64,000 nt of DNA from Roseburia sp. 1XD42-69 (GTDB lineage: Bacteria > Bacillota > Clostridia > Lachnospirales > Lachnospiraceae), in NCBI RefSeq assembly GCF_003612565.1, contig NZ_RAZG01000006.1:1-64000 (forward strand). The letters are read 5' to 3'. Positions within the stretch are counted from its first letter, which is position 1. Every line of letters starts with the position of its first letter. The position numbers and the translations under genes were made by a program. Below, piece by piece: positions 44,706-54,230 of this stretch. The notes below the pieces were generated by a model that was not told the origin of the DNA, ran no database searches, and saw only the letters and a program-made list of their open reading frames with translations.

Positions 44706-45488
44706 ATGGAATTTCGTCCATGTATTGACATTCACAATGGAAAAGTAAAACAGATTGTGGGAAGCAGTTTAAGGGATAAGGGGGATTTGGCCAAAGAAAA
44801 TTTTGTCTCGGAGATGGACGGGGAATATTACGCCCGTTTTTATAAGAAAGACGGCATAAAAGGCGGTCATATTATTCTACTAAACCCAAAGGACAGCCAG
44901 TTTTATGCAAAGACCAAGGAGCAGGCTCTCTTAGCCCTTCACGCCTACCCCGGGGGATTTCAGGTGGGGGGCGGCATTACAGCGGAAAATGCCTCTGATT
45001 TTTTAAGGGAAGGGGCAAGCCATGTGGTGGTGACTTCCTACGTGTTTTCCGGGGGGAAGGTAAATTATAAGAACTTAAAGACACTGGTATCCGAAGTGGG
45101 AAAAGAGCATCTCGTCCTAGATTTAAGCTGCCGCAGACGGGGGGAGGATTACTATATCGTCACGGACCGGTGGCAGAAGTTTACCCAGGAGAAAGTGACC
45201 CGGGAACTCTTGGAGGAGCTTAGGGGCTATGCAGATGAGTTTTTAGTTCATGCCGTGGATGTGGAAGGAAAAGTAAGCGGCATTGAAAAAAAGCTGGCAA
45301 AGCTTTTGGGAAACTGGGGGAAAATTCCTGTCACTTATGCCGGGGGGATAGGCACTTTTAAGGATTTAGAGAGTTTGTATGAGGCAGGGCAGGGCAGGCT
45401 CAACGTTACCGTGGGCTCTGCACTGGATTTGTTTGGGGGAACCATGAAATACAGGGAAGTCCTTGAGTTTATCAGGGAAAGAAAATGA
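44706..45488 (+). CDS. hisA: Eukaryotic-type ProFAR isomerase
   Basis: 260 residues, a TIM-barrel enzyme of histidine synthesis that isomerises ProFAR to PRFAR. It is of the HIS6/eukaryotic-like subtype: FRPCIDIHNGKVKQIVG at the start, GGFQVGGGI, VDVEGKVSGIEKKLA and VTYAGGIGTF. This subtype is sporadic in bacteria and differs from standard HisA. The only other histidine gene in the window is hisC. glnA starts 12 bases after it. Confidence 0.9.
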   Translation: MEFRPCIDIHNGKVKQIVGSSLRDKGDLAKENFVSEMDGEYYARFYKKDGIKGGHIILLNPKDSQFYAKTKEQALLALHAYPGGFQVGGGITAENASDFLREGASHVVVTSYVFSGGKVNYKNLKTLVSEVGKEHLVLDLSCRRRGEDYYIVTDRWQKFTQEKVTRELLEELRGYADEFLVHAVDVEGKVSGIEKKLAKLLGNWGKIPVTYAGGIGTFKDLESLYEAGQGRLNVTVGSALDLFGGTMKYREVLEFIRERK

Positions 45489-45500
45489 GAGGAGACAAAG

Positions 45501-46832
45501 ATGGGTAAATATACAAAACAGGATATTATCCGCATGGTGGAAGAGGAGGATGTGGAATTTATCCGCCTGCAGTTTACGGATACATTTGGCACCCTGAAAA
45601 ATATAGCAATCACATCCAGCCAGCTTTTAAAGGCACTGGATAACCAGTGTATGTTCGACGCTTCCTATATTGAAGGTTTTGTGCGCATGGAGGAGTCCGA
45701 AATGTATCTCTGTCCCGATTTGGATACCTTTGTAACTTTTCCCTGGCGCCCTCAGCAGGGAAAGGTGGCAAGGGTCATCTGCGACATTTACCGTCCCGAC
45801 GGGACGCCCTTTGAGGGGGACGGCCGTCAGGTGTTAAAACGGGTAATGGAGGAGGCTGCCAGGGCGGGATACCGCTTTGACGCAGGCCCGGAGTGTGAAT
45901 TTTTCCTCTTCCACACAGACGAGGAGGGAAGGCCCACAACCATCACCCATGAGAAGGCTGGGTATTTTGATATCGGCCCTATGGATTTAGGGGAAAATGC
46001 CAGGCGGGATATGGTTTTGACCTTAGAGGATATGGGATATGAGATTGAGTCCTCCCACCACGAGGCGGCCCCCGCCCAGCATGAAATTGATTTTAAATAT
46101 GACCAGGCATTAAAGACGGCGGACAATATTATGACCTTTAAGCTGGCGGTAAAAACCATTGCCAAGCGCCACGGGATGTTTGCAAGCTTTATGCCTAAAC
46201 CCAAACAGGGGATGAACGGTTCCGGTATGCATGTGAACATGTCCCTCTCCAAAGACGGGAAAAATATCTTTCACGACCCGGCGGGGGAGCTTGGGCTAAG
46301 TCCTGAGGCATACTATTTTATCGGGGGGATTATGAAGCACATAAAAGGGATGGCCCTTATTACCAATCCTCTGGTAAACTCTTATAAACGCCTGGTGCCG
46401 GGGTTTGAGGCGCCTATCCACATTGCCTGGTCGTCATTTAGCCGCACTTCCCTGATCCGGGTTCCCCACTCCAGAGGGGAGTCCACAAGGATAGAGCTGC
46501 GCTGTCCCGACCCTTCCGCAAATCCCTACCTGGTGTTAGCCATATGTCTTGCCGCAGGGCTTGACGGCATCCAAAATAAAATTGTGCCGCCCCCCCAGGT
46601 GACGGGAGATGTGTTTGACATGCAGTGCCGGGAAATGGGGGAAAAGAAGGCAAATCTTCTCCCTGCAGACTTAGGGGAAGCTATCGCATGTTTTAAGGAG
46701 GAATCTTTTATCCGGGAAGTGCTGGGGAAACATATCAGTGAAAAATTTATTGAGGAAAAAGAGGCGGAGTGGGCAAGTTACTGCGCCCAGGTTTCCCAGT
46801 GGGAAATAGCCAGTTATCTGTATAAAATCTGA
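45501..46832 (+). CDS. glnA: Glutamine synthetase type I
   Basis: 443 residues, the length of the GSI-alpha group found in Firmicutes. It makes glutamine from glutamate, ammonia and ATP. Signatures are visible in order: FTDTFGTLKNIAI, the metal and ammonia sites EFFLF and HEAAPAQHEIDFKYD, GSGMHVNMSL, and NSYKRLVPGFEAP. An adenylylation-site Tyr loop of GSI-beta is not apparent. An ANTAR RNA-binding regulator follows 15 bases later, a pairing known from Clostridia and likely involved in nitrogen control. Confidence 0.95.
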   Translation: MGKYTKQDIIRMVEEEDVEFIRLQFTDTFGTLKNIAITSSQLLKALDNQCMFDASYIEGFVRMEESEMYLCPDLDTFVTFPWRPQQGKVARVICDIYRPDGTPFEGDGRQVLKRVMEEAARAGYRFDAGPECEFFLFHTDEEGRPTTITHEKAGYFDIGPMDLGENARRDMVLTLEDMGYEIESSHHEAAPAQHEIDFKYDQALKTADNIMTFKLAVKTIAKRHGMFASFMPKPKQGMNGSGMHVNMSLSKDGKNIFHDPAGELGLSPEAYYFIGGIMKHIKGMALITNPLVNSYKRLVPGFEAPIHIAWSSFSRTSLIRVPHSRGESTRIELRCPDPSANPYLVLAICLAAGLDGIQNKIVPPPQVTGDVFDMQCREMGEKKANLLPADLGEAIACFKEESFIREVLGKHISEKFIEEKEAEWASYCAQVSQWEIASYLYKI

Positions 46833-46847
46833 TTTGGGTAAGAGAAT

Positions 46848-47393
46848 ATGAATGTTATAATTGTTTTTCCCAGGCCGGAAAACGGAAAAAATATTAAGCG
46901 TATTCTTATGCAAAGCGGTTTTGAGGTAAAAGCCGTGTGCACCACCGGGGCAAGGGCCCTGCAGTGTATGCAGGAGCTTTCCGGGGGCATTGTGGTGTGC
47001 GGATATCATTTTGCGGATATGATGTACCAGGAACTTCACGACTATCTGCCCCCTGGTTTTGAAATGCTCCTTGTGGCTTCCCCGGATATCTGTGATGCCA
47101 GGGAGAGGGAGGATATTGTGTGTTTAAAAACCCCCCTTCGGATTCATGAACTTTTGCAGACCCTGGAAATGATGGCGGGGGAATTGTCCCGGAGAAATAA
47201 AAGGAATAAGAAAAGGCCAAGGCAGAGGTCTAAGGAGGAGGAGGAGCTTCTTTCCAGTGCAAAGGCGCTTTTAATGGAGCGGAACCAGATGACAGAGGAA
47301 CAGGCCCACCGTTACATACAAAAACGCAGTATGGACAATGGAACCGGGCTTTTGGAGACGGCCCAGATGATTTTAAGCCTGATGAATGGCTGA
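46848..47393 (+). CDS. ANTAR-domain response regulator (antiterminator)
   Basis: 181 residues. The first 110 residues are receiver-like but degenerate: the acidic pocket is VFPRPEN and the phospho-site region reads VVCGYHFADM, with no clear acceptor Asp. The C-terminal ANTAR domain (LLSSAKALLMERNQMTEEQAHRYIQK) binds paired RNA hairpins to prevent termination. Adjacent to glnA, it probably regulates nitrogen genes. A basic hinge (RRNKRNKKRPRQR) joins the two. Confidence 0.9.
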   Translation: MNVIIVFPRPENGKNIKRILMQSGFEVKAVCTTGARALQCMQELSGGIVVCGYHFADMMYQELHDYLPPGFEMLLVASPDICDAREREDIVCLKTPLRIHELLQTLEMMAGELSRRNKRNKKRPRQRSKEEEELLSSAKALLMERNQMTEEQAHRYIQKRSMDNGTGLLETAQMILSLMNG

Positions 47394-47418
47394 TATCAGG
47401 TTTTGAGAGGAGAGTATT

Positions 47419-48255
47419 ATGAAATTTACGAAAATGCAGGGAATCGGAAATGATTATGTGTATGTGGACTGTTTTAAGGAGCAGGTGAAAAATCCTGCGG
47501 AGACGGCGGTAAAGTTAAGTGACCGCCATTTCGGCGTGGGCTCCGACGGGCTGATTCTCATAAAACCCTCAAAAGCGGCAGATTTTGAGATGGAAATGTA
47601 TAATGCGGACGGTTCCAGAGGTGAGATGTGCGGAAACGGCATCCGTTGTGTGGCAAAATATGTGTATGACAAAGGCCTTACGGACAAGACAGAGATAACC
47701 GTGGAGGCGGGGGGGAGCGTGAAGTATCTGGAGCTTACCCTAAAAGAGGGCAAAGTTTCCCTGGTAAAAGTGAATATGGGAAAACCGGAGCTTCTCCCGG
47801 AAAAGATACCTGTTTTGGCGGAGGGCAGGGAATGTGTGGATATGCCTTTAGAGGTAAAGGGAAACACGTACCAGGTGACCTGCGTATCTATGGGGAATCC
47901 CCACTGTGTCACTTTTTTGGAGGAGGAAGTGAGGAACCTGGACCTGCCTGTCATCGGGCCGGATTTTGAAAATCATCCTTGTTTTCCCAAACGGGTAAAC
48001 ACGGAATTTATCAATGTGTTAGACAAAAAGCACCTTCGGATGCGGGTGTGGGAGCGGGGCTCCGGGGAGACTTTGGCCTGCGGAACGGGAGCCTGCGCCG
48101 CAGGTGTGGCGGCTATGTTAAACGGATATACGGAGGATGAAGTTACCGTCCATCTTCTGGGGGGAGATTTAAAGATTCAGTGGGACAGAGAGGAAAATAA
48201 CGTGTATATGACAGGCCCTGCAGCCATTGTGTTTGAAGGGGAAATTGACGTATAA
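47419..48255 (+). CDS. dapF: Diaminopimelate epimerase
   Basis: 278 residues. It converts LL- to meso-diaminopimelate for lysine and peptidoglycan. Start MKFTKMQGIGNDYVY, the first catalytic Cys in GEMCGNGIRC and the second in ACGTGACAAG are the DapF hallmarks. AGAGGAGAG precedes the ATG. dapL follows at 36 bases and supplies its substrate, so the last two steps of the aminotransferase pathway are made together. Confidence 0.97.
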   Translation: MKFTKMQGIGNDYVYVDCFKEQVKNPAETAVKLSDRHFGVGSDGLILIKPSKAADFEMEMYNADGSRGEMCGNGIRCVAKYVYDKGLTDKTEITVEAGGSVKYLELTLKEGKVSLVKVNMGKPELLPEKIPVLAEGRECVDMPLEVKGNTYQVTCVSMGNPHCVTFLEEEVRNLDLPVIGPDFENHPCFPKRVNTEFINVLDKKHLRMRVWERGSGETLACGTGACAAGVAAMLNGYTEDEVTVHLLGGDLKIQWDREENNVYMTGPAAIVFEGEIDV

Positions 48256-48291
48256 AAAATGACAAAAGCCACAGGATAAGGAGAAAAAAAT

Positions 48292-49506
48292 ATGTTTCAG
48301 ATAAACGAAGATTACCAGAAGTTACCGGGAAGTTATTTATTCAGTACTATTGCAAAAAAGGTTGCCGCTTTTACCCAGGCAAATCCGGATAAAAATATAA
48401 TCCGCCTGGGAATCGGGGATGTGACCCTTCCCTTAGCCCCTGCCATTATAAAAGCCCTCCACGCCGCAGTGGATGAGATGGGGGCGGCGGAGACATTTCG
48501 GGGATATGCCCCGGATTTAGGCTACGATTTTTTGCGGAAAGCCATTGTGGAAAATGATTATAAGGCAAGGAACTGCCATATAGAAGAAGATGAAGTCTTT
48601 GTATCCGACGGGGCAAAAAGCGACTCCGGAAATATTCAGGAAATATTTGGGCCGGAGTGCAGAATTGCCGTGTGCGATCCGGTGTACCCGGTGTATGTGG
48701 ATTCCAACGTAATGGCGGGAAGAACCGGGGTGTATAACAGGGATACGGAGATGTGGAGCAATGTGATTTATATGCCCTGCACCGCAGAAAACAATTTTGT
48801 GCCGGAATTTCCAAAGGAAACCCCGGATATTATTTATCTCTGCCTGCCCAATAACCCCACAGGAACCACTATCACAAAGTCTGAGCTTTCGGAATGGGTG
48901 GAATATGCAAAGAAAACGGGGGCAGTGATTATCTATGACGCCGCTTACGAGGCTTACATTTCGGAGGACAACGTGGCCCATTCCATTTATGAGTGTGAGG
49001 GGGCAAGGGAGTGCGCCATTGAGATCAGGAGTTTTTCTAAGAATGCGGGATTTACCGGGATGCGCTTAGGCTTTACCGTTGTGCCCAAAGACCTGAAATG
49101 CAACGGAGTATCCCTTCGTGACATGTGGGCCAGACGCCACGGGACAAAATTTAACGGCGCACCCTACATTGTGCAGAGGGCCGGGGAGGCGGTGTATTCC
49201 CCGGAGGGGAAGGCACAGTTAAAGGAGCAGGTGGCCTATTACATGAATAATGCTGCTGCTATCAAGGAAGGGTTAAGCGATGCGGGATACACCGTATTTG
49301 GCGGGGTAAACGCCCCCTATATCTGGTTAAAAACCCCGGATAAAATGACGTCCTGGGAGTTTTTTGACTACCTTTTGGAAAATGCCAATGTGGTGGGCAC
49401 CCCGGGTTCCGGCTTTGGGCCCAGCGGGGAAGGATATTTTAGGCTTACGGCCTTTGGAAGTTATGAAAATACGGCGGCGGCCCTTGAGAGGATAAAGAAG
49501 CTGTAG
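48292..49506 (+). CDS. dapL: LL-diaminopimelate aminotransferase
   Basis: 404 residues, normal DapL length. A PLP enzyme converting tetrahydrodipicolinate directly to LL-diaminopimelate, bypassing the succinylase or acetylase steps. Signatures: [15 protein letters not shown] at the start, [18 protein letters not shown] and the PLP lysine in [21 protein letters not shown] precedes the ATG. With dapF it implies the DapL pathway in this organism. Confidence 0.96.
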   Translation: MFQINEDYQKLPGSYLFSTIAKKVAAFTQANPDKNIIRLGIGDVTLPLAPAIIKALHAAVDEMGAAETFRGYAPDLGYDFLRKAIVENDYKARNCHIEEDEVFVSDGAKSDSGNIQEIFGPECRIAVCDPVYPVYVDSNVMAGRTGVYNRDTEMWSNVIYMPCTAENNFVPEFPKETPDIIYLCLPNNPTGTTITKSELSEWVEYAKKTGAVIIYDAAYEAYISEDNVAHSIYECEGARECAIEIRSFSKNAGFTGMRLGFTVVPKDLKCNGVSLRDMWARRHGTKFNGAPYIVQRAGEAVYSPEGKAQLKEQVAYYMNNAAAIKEGLSDAGYTVFGGVNAPYIWLKTPDKMTSWEFFDYLLENANVVGTPGSGFGPSGEGYFRLTAFGSYENTAAALERIKKL

Positions 49507-49654
49507 GAATGCAGTAAAATAATGACACAGAAAGGCCTGAGGGCTTGACGATATGGGGAATTGTTCTCTTTGATAACTTAGAGGATGCTTAGAGATTCAT
49601 TTGGTAGGATAAGCTTATTGAAAATTATAATCTTTGCATCGAAAGGAGAGCAAA

Positions 49655-50233
49655 ATGGAAAACAGAGTTATAAAAGTCCTTATGCTGACAGGAATTTTGT
49701 GTGTTACAGGCATTACGCTTTGTGCCTGCCAAGGGATAAGACAGGTTTCGGATGAGAGTCAGAATCAGGAGGAAGCAGGTAAAGTAAATTCTGAAGACAA
49801 TGCAGTAGATAATATTTTAAATGAGGAACCGGACACAGAAAATCCAGACAAAGGGAATCCTGGAACTCAGGCTGAGGCAAATGACGGCGAGATAAATACA
49901 GCCCCTCCCGATTTGGAAGGAACCATTAAGGACATTCAGGGCAAAGAGCTTACTGTAGTTGAGGCAATTACACAAAAAGACGAAGACAGCGGATATGTTA
50001 TGGAGACACCGGCAGGCGATGATGATTCCGAATTTAACAAGGTTAGGGTTACATACGATGATAATACAGTGTTTGTGATAAAAAATATTTATGACGGCGG
50101 TGCCAGATTCGAGACTGAAAATGGAACGGTATCCGATTTGGCTACGGGACAACTGGTAGAAATATGGGGGACTTCTGTAGCAGATGAACTGCAGGCAGCA
50201 GAAATCTGCATTGTCAATGTGGTGTTGGATTGA
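49655..50233 (+). CDS. Putative lipoprotein of unknown function
   Basis: 192 residues. A signal peptide with lipobox-like TLCAC near residue 23-27 is followed by an acidic, Asn/Glu-rich linker and a beta-rich C-terminal half (GTIKDIQGKELTVVEA, VTYDDNTVFVIKNIYDG, LATGQLVEIWG) that looks like a small OB or SH3-type barrel. I do not recognise the family. AAAGGAGAG precedes the ATG at 49655. It stands alone with a terminator behind it. Confidence 0.75.
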   Translation: MENRVIKVLMLTGILCVTGITLCACQGIRQVSDESQNQEEAGKVNSEDNAVDNILNEEPDTENPDKGNPGTQAEANDGEINTAPPDLEGTIKDIQGKELTVVEAITQKDEDSGYVMETPAGDDDSEFNKVRVTYDDNTVFVIKNIYDGGARFETENGTVSDLATGQLVEIWGTSVADELQAAEICIVNVVLD

Positions 50234-50254
50234 AAAGGGTAAATAAGAGAAATT

Positions 50255-50300
50255 ATACAGGGGATGGTGTATATCATCTCCTGTATTTAGTTTGATTGTT
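50255..50300 (+). terminator. Terminator-like hairpin after the lipoprotein gene
   Basis: ATACAGGGGATG (50255-50266) pairs with CATCTCCTGTAT (50275-50286) with one G-U pair. A moderate T-rich tail (TTAGTTTGATTGTTTT) follows. Confidence 0.6.
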
Positions 50301-50554
50301 TTAATAATAATTTGAATAATGTTTCTCGTTATACATTGGATCACTTTCAGCGTATCCTCCTTCAAGGTTAACGGTACTATGTTCTGAATATAAGCGATTT
50401 GTTTTGGTCAATCCGTGCATTTGCGTTATTGCATCCTTTTTACATTTCCATGCACTTTTTATACTGCAATATTGACTGTTTTCACGTTCTTCATACAATA
50501 ATAAGATTAGCATGAGAGGGTGTAGCAGAGGTTTTGGAAAATGGGTTATAAAAT

Positions 50555-50596
50555 TAAAAATTAAGCCGATACTGTGTAATCACATCACAGTACCGG
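50555..50596 (-). terminator. Terminator of typA
   Basis: On minus CCGGTACTGTG pairs with CACAGTATCGG (one mismatch; plus 50586-50596 and 50566-50576), followed by CTTAATTTTTAATTTT. Confidence 0.75.
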
Positions 50597-50624
50597 CCCA
50601 GTTTTTCAGTCTGGCAAAGTCCCT

Positions 50625-52454
50625 TTATTTCTTAAATCCCGCCCGTTTTCTTAAGGTGGGGTCTAAAATACGTTTCCGGATACGCAGGTTTTCCGGCGTT
50701 ACTTCCAAAAGCTCATCCACGTCAATAAAATCAATGGCCTGCTCCAAGCTTAAAATCCTGGGGGGCACCAGGGTCAGCGCTTCGTCTGCGGAGGAGGAGC
50801 GGGTGTTGGTAAGGTGTTTTTTCTTGCACACATTAATTTCAATATCCTCTGCCCGGGAGGAAGAACCGATAACCATGCCGGAGTATACTTTTTCCCCGGC
50901 TCCGATAAATAAGGTTCCCCGATCCTGTGCGGAAAAGAGGCCGTAGGTAACAGATTCCCCGGTTTCAAAGGCGATGAGAGAGCCTTCTTTCCGGTATTCA
51001 ATATCCCCGCAGTAGGGCTCATAGCCGTCAAAGATGGTGTTGATAATGCCGTTTCCCTTGGTGTCTGTCATAAATTCCCCACGGTAGCCGATTAGGCCCC
51101 TGGAAGGAATTCTAAATTCCAGACGGGTGTAACCGCCGCTGATGCTCTTCATATTCAAAAGAGAGCCTTTTCTGGCGCTTAATTTGGAAATTACCGCTCC
51201 GGTAAAGTCGTCGGGGACATCAATGTAGGCAAGTTCCATGGGCTCCGTCTTTTTCCCGTTTTCATCTTCCTTATACAAAACTTCCGCCTTGCTCACGGCA
51301 AATTCATAGCCTTCCCGGCGCATGTTTTCAATGAGCACTGAGAGATGGAGTTCTCCACGGCCGGAGACTTTGTAGCTGTCGGGGCTGTCCGTCTCCTCCA
51401 CCCGAAGGCTGACATCCGTATTTAATTCCCGGAACAGACGGTCACGGATATGTCTTGAGGTAACAAATTTGCCTTCCTGTCCCGCAAAGGGGCTGTCATT
51501 TACAATAAAATTCATAGACAATGTGGGTTCCGAAATCTTTTGGAAAGGAATCGCCTCCGGGGCCTCCGGGGAACAGATGGTGTCTCCGATGTGGAGGTCT
51601 GCAATACCAGAGATGGCTACAATAGAGCCGATTTTGGCCTCCGATACCTCAACTTTGTTTAATCCGTCATACTCATAGAGTTTGCTGATGCGGACTTTCT
51701 GCTGTTTTTCTTTTTCGTGGTGGTTGACAAGAACAGCATCCTGATTGACTTTAAGGATTCCGTTATCCACTTTTCCCACGCCGATGCGTCCCACATACTC
51801 ATTGTAGTCGATTGTGCTGATTAAAACCTGTGTGCCCATTTCAGGGTCCCCTTCCGGGGCAGGGATGTAGTCTACTATGGTGTCAAATAAATCTGTCATA
51901 TCTGTCTTTGGCTCGTTGATGTCTTTCATGGCATAGCCGTCTCTGGCAGAGGCAAAGATAAAAGGACAGTCTAACTGTTCGTCGGATGCATCTAAGTCCA
52001 TAAACAGTTCCAGTACTTCATCGATGACTTCCTCGGGCCTTGCCTCGGGGCGGTCGATTTTGTTGACGCAGACAATTACCGGAAGGTCTAAGGACAATGC
52101 CTTCATCAGGACAAATTTTGTCTGGGGCATAACCCCTTCAAAAGCATCTACAACTAAGATAACACCGTTTACCATTTTTAAGACACGTTCCACCTCGCCG
52201 CCGAAGTCCGCATGTCCCGGGGTGTCAATAATGTTTATTTTTGTATCTTTATAGAATACGGCAGTGTTTTTGGAAAGGATGGTGATTCCTCTTTCCCTTT
52301 CAATATCGTTGGAATCCATCACACGTTCCTGTACTTCCTGATTTTCCCGGAATACGCCGCTTTGCTTTAAAAGCTCGTCCACCAGCGTGGTTTTCCCGTG
52401 GTCTACGTGGGCGATGATGGCAATATTTCGGATATCCTCTCGTTTCATTTTCAT
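50625..52454 (-). CDS. typA: Translational GTPase TypA/BipA
   Basis: 609 residues, the usual length. A ribosome-binding GTPase linked to stress, cold and 50S assembly. The GTP-binding motifs are IAHVDHGKTTL, RGITI, DTPGHADF and NKIDRPEA; an EF-G-like domain set and the BipA-specific C-terminus follow (RGLIGYRGEFMTDTKGNG). ATG at 52454 has GAGGGA upstream; a longer frame reaching 52577 would overrun the promoter. Confidence 0.96.
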   Translation of the reverse strand: MKMKREDIRNIAIIAHVDHGKTTLVDELLKQSGVFRENQEVQERVMDSNDIERERGITILSKNTAVFYKDTKINIIDTPGHADFGGEVERVLKMVNGVILVVDAFEGVMPQTKFVLMKALSLDLPVIVCVNKIDRPEARPEEVIDEVLELFMDLDASDEQLDCPFIFASARDGYAMKDINEPKTDMTDLFDTIVDYIPAPEGDPEMGTQVLISTIDYNEYVGRIGVGKVDNGILKVNQDAVLVNHHEKEKQQKVRISKLYEYDGLNKVEVSEAKIGSIVAISGIADLHIGDTICSPEAPEAIPFQKISEPTLSMNFIVNDSPFAGQEGKFVTSRHIRDRLFRELNTDVSLRVEETDSPDSYKVSGRGELHLSVLIENMRREGYEFAVSKAEVLYKEDENGKKTEPMELAYIDVPDDFTGAVISKLSARKGSLLNMKSISGGYTRLEFRIPSRGLIGYRGEFMTDTKGNGIINTIFDGYEPYCGDIEYRKEGSLIAFETGESVTYGLFSAQDRGTLFIGAGEKVYSGMVIGSSSRAEDIEINVCKKKHLTNTRSSSADEALTLVPPRILSLEQAIDFIDVDELLEVTPENLRIRKRILDPTLRKRAGFKK

Positions 52455-52509
52455 AAAAATCCCTCTTTCTAAATGTTGGAACTGTAAAAAAATACATGAC
52501 CGACTTCTT

Positions 52510-52537
52510 ATTATAACACATTTTGCCATATTAGCAA
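52510..52537 (-). promoter_or_regulatory. Promoter for typA
   Basis: On minus: TTGCTA (plus 52532-52537), 16-base spacer, consensus TATAAT (plus 52510-52515). Confidence 0.6.
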
Positions 52538-52745
52538 GGAAAAATGCGCTCAAATTTTTCCTGGATATTATCGACAAAATCTGCGACTTTTTGTATTCCT
52601 TTCATGGTAAAAATTAGAAGTATCCTATGCCAAAAAAGATGTTCTAAAGGAAAAATTGTGGCATAATATTAACAAACAGATCGATATGCCGTCGATGTAC
52701 AAAACACCGGTGGAAAACGCCGGCAGGAGGAAGGGAGAAAAATTC

Positions 52746-53372
52746 ATGGCAGATAAAATTTTTGAAAACAATCAGGTATCAATTGTGGGGACTATCGTAT
52801 CGGATTTCCAATACAGCCACGAGGTTTACGGAGAGGGATTTTATATGGTGGATGTGTCCGTAAACCGTCTCAGCAATTTTGTGGACATTATCCCAGTGAT
52901 GGTGTCGGAACGCATTGTGGATGTGACAAAAAATTATGAGGGAAATCTTATCTATGTCCTGGGGCAGTTCCGTTCATACAACCGCCACGAGGAAAAGAAA
53001 AACCGCCTGGTTTTATCTGTATTTGCAAGGGAACTGGAATTTATAGAGGAAGAGAGCGACGAGTTAAAGAGCAATCAGATTTATCTGGACGGGTACATAT
53101 GCAAGGAGCCGATTTACAGGAAAACGCCTCTGGGAAGGGAGATTGCAGATTTGCTGATTGCGGTAAACCGTTCTTACGGGAAGTCGGATTATATTCCATG
53201 TATCTGCTGGGGGAGAAACGCCAGGTTTGCCTCGGGTTTTGAAGTGGGAAGCCACGTGGAAATCTGGGGAAGAATCCAGAGCAGGGAGTATGTGAAAAAA
53301 ATAAATGAAAATGAGACGGAGAAGCGGATTGCATATGAGGTTTCCGTAAGTAAAATAGAAAGATTTGAGTAA
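52746..53372 (+). CDS. SSB-like protein with two OB folds
   Basis: 208 residues. The sequence divides into two related halves, each like a single-strand DNA-binding OB fold: NNQVSIVGTIVSDFQYSH ... YVLGQFRSYNR, then NQIYLDGYICKEPIYRK ... IPCICWGRNARFA ... VEIWGRIQSREY. It lacks the acidic C-terminal tail (DDDIPF) through which SSB recruits partners, so it is an SSB paralogue. The start ATG 52746 follows GGAAGGGAG. Role not known. Confidence 0.8.
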   Translation: MADKIFENNQVSIVGTIVSDFQYSHEVYGEGFYMVDVSVNRLSNFVDIIPVMVSERIVDVTKNYEGNLIYVLGQFRSYNRHEEKKNRLVLSVFARELEFIEEESDELKSNQIYLDGYICKEPIYRKTPLGREIADLLIAVNRSYGKSDYIPCICWGRNARFASGFEVGSHVEIWGRIQSREYVKKINENETEKRIAYEVSVSKIERFE

Positions 53373-53471
53373 AATTTGCTTTTTTCCCGGGATTGTGTTA
53401 TTTTAAAAGAAATTTTTTATCTTCAGAAAATGTTTCAAAAGATAGAACTGTCAAAGACAGGGGAGGTTTAT

Positions 53472-53957
53472 ATGGCTACAGGAAGAGTGGAAATATATTA
53501 CGGCGAGGGGAGAGGAAAATCTTCATCTGCCCTGGGGACGGCAATCCAGGCTGTTTCAGAGGGGAAAGATGTGTTTATCATTCAGTTTTTGAAGGGGAAA
53601 TCCAATCAGAAAATGGAGTTTTTAAAACGACTGGAACCGGAGATTAAATTTTTCCGCTTTGAAAAATCCCAGGAATATTTTAATGAACTTTCCGGGGAGC
53701 AGCAGGAGGAGGAGGCCGTAAATATTAAAAACGGCATGAATTTTGCCAGAAAAGTGCTCTCTACCGGGGAATGTGATCTTTTGGTGCTGGACGAAGTGCT
53801 TGGGCTTATCGATAACCGCCTTATTGAGCTGGAGGAATTGAAAAATATGATTCTTGCCCGACCGGAAGGGATGGAAGTGGTTCTCACTGGGCGGGTGTTT
53901 CAGGAGGAATTAAGACCTTTGGCAGACCAAGTGTATCATATTGTAACAGAGCCGTAA
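53472..53957 (+). CDS. Corrinoid adenosyltransferase, CobA/BtuR type
   Basis: 161 residues. P-loop GEGRGKSSSALGTAIQA, a DLLVLDEVLG Walker B-like segment and EVVLTGR match CobA/CobO/BtuR ATP:cob(I)alamin adenosyltransferases, which attach the 5'-deoxyadenosyl group. It is shorter than the usual about 175-200 residues because the N-terminal arm is brief. ATG at 53472 has GGGGAGG upstream. No other cobalamin genes adjoin it, though the cobalt importer lies about 38 kb upstream. Confidence 0.88.
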   Translation: MATGRVEIYYGEGRGKSSSALGTAIQAVSEGKDVFIIQFLKGKSNQKMEFLKRLEPEIKFFRFEKSQEYFNELSGEQQEEEAVNIKNGMNFARKVLSTGECDLLVLDEVLGLIDNRLIELEELKNMILARPEGMEVVLTGRVFQEELRPLADQVYHIVTEP

Positions 53958-54009
53958 GGCCGGCCGCTGCCTTTTCGGGCAAAGCGAGTGAAAGCGTTTA
54001 AATACCTGG

Positions 54010-54038
54010 TTGACAAGGGATAGGTGGAGTGTTATATT
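54010..54038 (+). promoter_or_regulatory. Sigma-A promoter for the lysine operon
   Basis: TTGACA (54010-54015), exact 17-base spacer, TATATT (54033-54038), about 25 bases before the riboswitch. Confidence 0.8.
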
Positions 54039-54063
54039 GTAAGTAATCGAATAATTGAATAGT

Positions 54064-54230
54064 CGGATAGAGGTTGCGTGATTCATGAGTAGCTTACCGG
54101 ATGTGGCAGGCACAGAGGAAGATAAGCGAAGGGGGAGAGCGCCGAAAGAAAATGTTTCCTGCAAAGGTTTTCTTGGGGATGTATTGAAGAAGTACATAAC
54201 TGTCATCTTTTCAGATGGTGCGCTATCAGA
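54064..54230 (+). ncRNA. Lysine riboswitch (L box)
   Basis: The aptamer carries the conserved set in order: GATAGAGGTTGCG, ATGAGTAGC, GGGGGAGAGCGCCGAAAG, a peripheral hairpin, ACTGTCATC and GGTGCGCTATC. P1 pairs GATAG (54066-54070) with CTATC (54223-54227). It controls dapA-dapB-fbp-nfo. The 3' P1 strand extends into an antiterminator, see the adjacent terminator. Lysine binding should switch the operon off. Confidence 0.93.

Larger units (their letters stand above)
50234..50624. other. 391-base intergenic region between lipoprotein and typA
   Basis: It holds a hairpin on plus (50255-50286) closing the lipoprotein gene and the typA terminator near 50555-50596. Between them is a minus-strand frame of about 70 codons (50301-50513) without a ribosome binding site. 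Its AT-rich sequence resembles decayed coding DNA, but I recognise no family. Confidence 0.35.

Noticed and set aside
50301-50513. 70-codon minus-strand frame between lipoprotein and typA
   Set aside because: No ribosome binding site, no recognised family and AT-rich sequence; possibly a decayed gene but not supportable as a CDS.
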